From: Streptococcus oricebi
GTDB lineage: Bacteria > Bacillota > Bacilli > Lactobacillales > Streptococcaceae
Assembly: GCF_017883985.1 (NCBI RefSeq)
Contig: NZ_PRDG01000002.1
Span: 248,001 to 312,000, forward strand
Reading direction: 5' to 3'
DNA length: 64,000 nucleotides
Part shown: in pieces, positions 60,474-64,000 of the stretch
Layout: each line of letters begins with the position of its first letter
Position numbering within the stretch: position 1 is the first letter of the stretch
Notes under the pieces: model-generated
What the model was told of the DNA's origin: nothing
Database searches by the model: none
The model's input: only the letters and a program-made list of their open reading frames with translations
Translations under genes and position numbers: made by a program

Positions 60474-60518
60474 AACCTTGACCATGTGGAAATGCTCCTG
60501 ATGGTCAAGGTTTTTTTA
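60474..60518. terminator. potABCD terminator
   Basis: AACCTTGACCAT (60474-60485) pairs perfectly with ATGGTCAAGGTT (60501-60512), followed by T5. The minus-strand gene ending at 60516 may use it in reverse; AAAAA lies on the far side of the stem. Confidence 0.9.
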
Positions 60519-60935
60519 GTTGCTTTGGCTAGCAGGGGTTGCCTCTCCACTAGTTGCAGGCTCTGGACTGCTGCTAGAGGGATTGGTTTCCTCTGCTGGC
60601 TGGCTAGTTGAACTAGAAGAAGGGCCAGTTTGATCTTGCCCAGCCTCCTGGCTACTATTATCAGTAGTATTGGGATTGGTTTTTTCTGTCTCTTTTTCCA
60701 CCTCTCGAATAATGGTTGTGGTAGACTGACTGGTCTTGGAGTCGGTCTTTTGCTCTTTGTTGTTATTCATAAAGGTCATAATGGTGATAGAAGCAGTGAT
60801 AATGCCCAAGATACTCCCCACAGTGGCCAGGGTCTTTTGAAAGGCCGAGAGACCTTTTTTAATCTGGTGGCGGGCAGGCGTTTTTTCCTTTTTAGGCCCT
60901 TTTGCAGGCTTCTTGCTGCGAGAATAATTTTCCAT
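60516..60935 (-). CDS. Single-pass membrane protein with Ser/Thr/Pro-rich tail
   Basis: A 139-residue protein from ATG 60935. The N-terminus is strongly basic (SRSKKPAKGPKKEKTPARHQIKKGL). One membrane helix (LATVGSILGIITASITIMTF, ~34-54) follows, then a ~80-residue low-complexity extracellular tail of S, T, P, E, Q and N with no anchor motif. The frame extends 13 codons upstream; GGAG is 13 bases from the chosen ATG, which is far. I recall similar basic-TM-Ser-rich proteins in streptococci but no function. It lies 100 bases below ppdK. Confidence 0.65.
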   Translation of the reverse strand: MENYSRSKKPAKGPKKEKTPARHQIKKGLSAFQKTLATVGSILGIITASITIMTFMNNNKEQKTDSKTSQSTTTIIREVEKETEKTNPNTTDNSSQEAGQDQTGPSSSSTSQPAEETNPSSSSPEPATSGEATPASQSN

Positions 60936-60965
60936 GCTAGATGATAATCTCCTTTCTTTCCTTAC

Positions 60966-60994
60966 ATTATACATTTTTTAAGCGGAAATGTCTC
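60966..60994 (-). promoter_or_regulatory. Promoter of the single-pass membrane protein gene
   Basis: Minus strand: GAGACA (60994-60989), a 17-base spacer and TATAAT (60971-60966), about 30 bases before the start codon. Confidence 0.6.
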
Positions 60995-61034
60995 GGAAAA
61001 ATAGCAAGCTTGAGGAGAGCTAGGGATTAGTCAG

Positions 61035-63674
61035 CTAGGCTTGATGTCTTTCTTGTTCTAGTTTCTTGAGTAGGCTAGCTTGGGCCACAGCCAGGCGGGC
61101 AGCAGGAATGCGGTAAGGAGAGCAGGAGACATAGTCGACCCCAATTTCCTCTAAGAAGGAGATGGAAGCAGGATCGCCCCCGACTTCTCCACAGACGCCA
61201 ATAGCTAGTTGGGGCTTAATTCTGCGGGCCTTTTCCACAGCTAGGCGCATCAGCTCACCCACTCCCTCCTTGTCCAGAGTCTGGAAGGGGTCGAAGCTGA
61301 TAATTTCTTTGTTCTTGTAGTGGTTGATAAATTTACCAATATCATCTCGTGAGAAACCGTAGGTCATCTGGGTTAAGTCATTGGTACCAAAGCTGAAGAA
61401 GTCAGCAGCCTGAGCCAGTTGATCGGCGATAAGGCAGGCCCGAGGTAGCTCAATCATGGTTCCAATTTCATAAGGGAAGGCCTGGGCAGAGTATTTTTTA
61501 AAGATATGACTAATGTGGTCTTCAAGTAGGGCTCGCAGATAGTCCAGTTCTTTTTTCTCAGCGATTAGGGGAATCATGATTTCTGGCTTGATAGCCAGGC
61601 CCTTTTGCTGGAGGCGAATGGCGCTAGAGATAACGGCCTCAACCTGCATCTGGTAGATTGCTGGCTGGCTGATACCCAGACGGCAACCACGGTGGCCCAG
61701 CATGGGGTTGGTTTCGACTAGCTGCTTGATACGTTCCCTAATCAAGCTAGGGCTCTTGCCTAGTTCCTGGGCCACTTCCTCTATTTCAACATCTTCTTTG
61801 GGGAGAAATTCATGTAGGGGAGGATCCAGTAGGCGGATGACTAGTGGCCTGTCTCCCACCTCCTTAAACATCTGATAGAAATCCTCGGCCTGGAAGGTCA
61901 AAAGTTTGACCAGGGCTTCCTTGCGGTCGGCCTCTTGGTCGGCCAAAATCAAACGCCGCATTTCCAGGATTCTAGCCTTGCCAAAGAACATGTGCTCTGT
62001 CCGAGCCAGACCAATCCCCTTGGCTGAAAACTTGATGGCTGTCCTTAAGTCCGGAATGGTTTCGGCATTGGCCCTGACCTCTAGTTGGGCATGCTGGTCG
62101 GCCCAGAGCAGGACTTGCTCTAGATTCTCATTTTTTTCAATCAGACTGGTCGGCAGAGCCCCTAGATAAATCTTACCGGAGGAGCCGTCAACGGAAATAA
62201 TATCCCCCTCCTTTAGGCTCTTTTTGCCATAGTGGACGATTTTTTCCTCTTCCTTGATGCTTAAATCGCTACAACCAGCCACACAGCAGGTCCCCATTCC
62301 CCGAGCCACTACGGCGGCATGGGAGGTCATGCCACCATGGCTAGTTACAATAGCTTGGCTAACAATCATGCCCTCAATATCCTCTGGTGAGGTCTCCTGG
62401 CGGACCAAGATAACCTTTTGTCCTTCTTCATGATAGCGTTTGGCATCTTGGGCGGTAAAGACTAGCTTGCCCCAAGCAGCACCGGGACTGGCTGGTAGAC
62501 CCTGGGCAATAGGCTGGGCTGACTCCAGGCTCTCTGGCTCAAAGACGGGGTGAATCAACTGGTCTACCAATTTAGGGTTGATTCTTAGCAGGGCCTCTTC
62601 TTGGCTAATCAGTCCTTCCTCGACCAAGTCAAGGGCGATTTGGAGGGCAGCCTGGGCTGTCCGCTTGCCTTCCCTGGTTTGGAGGATAAAGAGTTGCCCG
62701 CGTTCAATGGTAAATTCAATATCCTGCATGTCACGGTAATGCCGCTCAAGAATTTGGGCATAGTCCTTAAAATCCTGATAGGCTTTGGGCAAGTGCTGGG
62801 CCAGGGCTTGGATAGGCTCTGGGGTCCGAATACCAGCAACCACGTCCTCTCCCTGGGCATTTAAGAGAAATTCTCCAAACAACTCTTTTTGTCCCTTGGC
62901 AGGGTTTCTGGTAAAGACCACACCAGTTCCGCTTTCTTCATCGCTATTACCAAAGACCATCATCTGAACATTGACCGCTGTTCCTAGCTTATCACTAATG
63001 GCATTCAACTGTCGGTAAATCTTGGCCCGCGGATTATTCCAGGAGGCAAAGACCGCCTTGACCGCCGCAAAGAGCTGGTCAGCAGGATCTTGCGGGAAGG
63101 ATTTGCGGCAACTTTGGTAGACCTTCTTATAGCTTTCAACCAGGGCCTCCTGCTCGAGCTGAGAGAAGTCCTGGACGGGCTTGCCATTTTCCTTTTGGGC
63201 TTGGTCAAGTTGCTCATCAAATCTTTCCTTGGCTAGACCGTAGACTACATCGGCAAACATCTGTAAGAGCCGGCGGTAGCAGTCATAGGCAAAGTGGCGA
63301 TTGGTTAATTCGGCCAAATCCTTGACCCGCTCATCATTCAAACCTAGATTTAAGATGGTATCCATCATGCCAGGCATGGAAACTTCAGCCCCGCTGCGAA
63401 CAGAGACCAATAGGGGGAGGCCTTCCTTATTCATAAAGGAGCGACCTGTTTTTAGCTCCAATTCTGAGACCGCTTTCAAAATTTCCTCTTGTAAATGGCT
63501 AGTGAAAAAATCGGGTTCCTCCAAGTAGTGGATGCAGCTCTGGGTAGTAATTGTAAAGCCGGCTGGAACGGGAAGTCCTAGGTGGCTCATTTCGGCTAGA
63601 TTGGCCCCCTTGCCACCCAGCAAATGCTTGTCCTTACTCCTGCCTTCTTCAAAGAAGTAAATCCATTTAGACAT
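61035..63674 (-). CDS. ppdK: Pyruvate, phosphate dikinase
   Basis: An 879-residue enzyme that interconverts pyruvate + ATP + Pi and PEP + AMP + PPi. The N-terminal ATP-grasp domain has KHLLGGKGANLAEM, SVRSGAEVSMPGMMDTILNLG and the ESGTGVVFTRNPAKGQ block. The swivelling phosphohistidine domain reads VTSHGGMTSHAAVVARGMG, with His at ~452 and the regulatory Thr two residues before it. The C-terminal PEP barrel has GIGLARTEHMF, MLGHRGCRLG, EIGTMIELPRA, FSFGTNDLTQMTYGFSRDD and the catalytic cysteine of GVCGEVGGDP. Length is normal. A minus-strand TTGACA (63750-63745) may be the -35. The divergent ccpN-type gene fits known control. Confidence 0.96.
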   Translation of the reverse strand: MSKWIYFFEEGRSKDKHLLGGKGANLAEMSHLGLPVPAGFTITTQSCIHYLEEPDFFTSHLQEEILKAVSELELKTGRSFMNKEGLPLLVSVRSGAEVSMPGMMDTILNLGLNDERVKDLAELTNRHFAYDCYRRLLQMFADVVYGLAKERFDEQLDQAQKENGKPVQDFSQLEQEALVESYKKVYQSCRKSFPQDPADQLFAAVKAVFASWNNPRAKIYRQLNAISDKLGTAVNVQMMVFGNSDEESGTGVVFTRNPAKGQKELFGEFLLNAQGEDVVAGIRTPEPIQALAQHLPKAYQDFKDYAQILERHYRDMQDIEFTIERGQLFILQTREGKRTAQAALQIALDLVEEGLISQEEALLRINPKLVDQLIHPVFEPESLESAQPIAQGLPASPGAAWGKLVFTAQDAKRYHEEGQKVILVRQETSPEDIEGMIVSQAIVTSHGGMTSHAAVVARGMGTCCVAGCSDLSIKEEEKIVHYGKKSLKEGDIISVDGSSGKIYLGALPTSLIEKNENLEQVLLWADQHAQLEVRANAETIPDLRTAIKFSAKGIGLARTEHMFFGKARILEMRRLILADQEADRKEALVKLLTFQAEDFYQMFKEVGDRPLVIRLLDPPLHEFLPKEDVEIEEVAQELGKSPSLIRERIKQLVETNPMLGHRGCRLGISQPAIYQMQVEAVISSAIRLQQKGLAIKPEIMIPLIAEKKELDYLRALLEDHISHIFKKYSAQAFPYEIGTMIELPRACLIADQLAQAADFFSFGTNDLTQMTYGFSRDDIGKFINHYKNKEIISFDPFQTLDKEGVGELMRLAVEKARRIKPQLAIGVCGEVGGDPASISFLEEIGVDYVSCSPYRIPAARLAVAQASLLKKLEQERHQA

Positions 63675-63692
63675 ATTCTACCTCCGTTTTCC

Positions 63693-63709
63693 AAATATGT
63701 GTCATATTT
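63693..63709. promoter_or_regulatory. 17-bp perfect palindrome, probable CcpN operator for ppdK
   Basis: AAATATG-TGT-CATATTT lies 19-35 bases upstream of the ppdK start. Bases 63698-63708 (TGTGTCATATT) match the CcpN recognition consensus TRTGHYATAYW as I recall it from B. subtilis. A weaker match (9 of 11) lies over the ccpN -10 at 63793-63803. Confidence 0.6.
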
Positions 63710-63772
63710 ATTTTAAAAACATTGTAATATATCCATTATATATTTGTCAAGCAAAAATATAAAGAAGATTTC

Positions 63773-63802
63773 TTGACTTGTAGGGGATAAATATGCTATT
63801 AT
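63773..63802 (+). promoter_or_regulatory. Promoter of the ccpN-type gene
   Basis: TTGACT (63773-63778), an 18-base spacer and extended TGC-TATTAT (63797-63802); leader of about 100 bases to TTG 63911. Confidence 0.6.
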
Positions 63803-63910
63803 TTAAGATAAATAGACAGAAATGAGCCACTTATTACAAAAGTAAGACCGGCCAGCAACTAGCAGAGGCTGATTAGCCCTGAAAAATAGAGATACTGTAG
63901 GAGAAAGGAT

Positions 63911-64000
63911 TTGAAATTATCTAAACGCCAAAAACAAATTTTAGACATTGTCAAGGAAGACCAGCCAGTCAGTGGAGAGAAGATTGCTCAAGTCTTAGCC
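63911..64000 (+). CDS. ccpN: CcpN-type HTH-CBS transcriptional repressor, 5' end
   Basis: The first 30 codons, starting TTG with AGGAG seven bases upstream (63899-63903): KLSKRQKQILDIVKEDQPV then SGEKIAQVLA. This is the winged-helix start of the YqfM/CcpN family, which represses gluconeogenic genes under glycolytic conditions. The gene runs off the right edge; CBS domains would follow. Divergence from ppdK supports the call, because in Bacilli and streptococci this regulator is often grouped with ppdK and its regulatory protein. Confidence 0.75.
   Translation, partial: MKLSKRQKQILDIVKEDQPVSGEKIAQVLA

Overview
The window is one 64-kb piece of a low-to-mid GC Firmicute chromosome. Protein content and gene order point to the genus Streptococcus. 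Diagnostic clusters are dnaE-pfkA-pyk-lepB, truB-ribF-spx, pstSCAB1B2-phoU, pepN-ciaR-ciaH, the divergent rpsT/coaA versus rsmC-like-deoA-deoC-cdd-bmpA-nupABC block, hom-thrB and murB-potABCD. The Spx, CiaR, PotA/PotD and MntE sequences read as streptococcal orthologues. I cannot fix the species from sequence alone; a S. suis-like or related animal/oral streptococcus is plausible. No rRNA, tRNA, transposase, phage gene or CRISPR array was seen.

Layout. 1-1540: the end of a tandem pair of paralogous ABC-2 permease genes and a small coiled-coil membrane protein. 1683-3190 (minus): a second ABC importer/exporter pair with a degenerate ATPase. 3426-9181: dnaE, pfkA, pyk. 9182-10140: a gene-free stretch with two copies of a structured repeat, lying between the apparent lepB promoter and lepB, which encodes a signal-peptidase-like protein lacking the catalytic Ser/Lys. 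10838-14505: divergent mntE and pcrA. 14636-18789: a TetR-controlled heterodimeric ABC exporter operon. 18890-20069: an AT-rich two-gene island of unknown function (a 344-aa helical/coiled-coil protein plus a 60-aa zinc-site/membrane protein), followed by a DUF2130 gene and an acetyltransferase. 21881-26575: truB, ribF, spx, UPF0223, inositol monophosphatase family and RsmF-like genes. 26644-31602: the phosphate uptake operon. 31912-37698: pepN, a membrane-anchored Gly/Asn/Gln/Pro-rich protein, ciaRH and a decayed panE-like gene.

37818-41139 (minus): cytoplasmic alpha-amylase, a P-loop kinase, ribosomal protein S20 and pantothenate kinase. 41237-49065: nucleoside salvage (pyrimidine-nucleoside phosphorylase, deoxyribose-phosphate aldolase, cytidine deaminase) joined to a BMP-family nucleoside ABC importer. 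49335-55372: an old-yellow-enzyme, a polysaccharide deacetylase (minus), hom-thrB, a frameshifted membrane protein gene and a streptococcal membrane protein. 55481-60372: murB and the spermidine/putrescine transporter. 60516-63674 (minus): a small membrane protein and pyruvate phosphate dikinase, divergent from the first codons of a ccpN-type regulator at the right edge.

Functionally the window joins central glycolysis, phosphate, Mn, nucleoside and polyamine homeostasis and an envelope-stress two-component system. The most unusual material is: the AT-rich gene pair at 18890-20069; the dead signal peptidase with a repeat-filled leader; the extra gene at the cia locus with a CiaR-like operator; three promoter/start arrangements that predict leaderless mRNAs; and several perfect palindromes at promoters (tetR, coaA/deo, ppdK/ccpN, deacetylase/hom). 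All functional calls rest on reading the sequence and remembered family knowledge; no searches were run.
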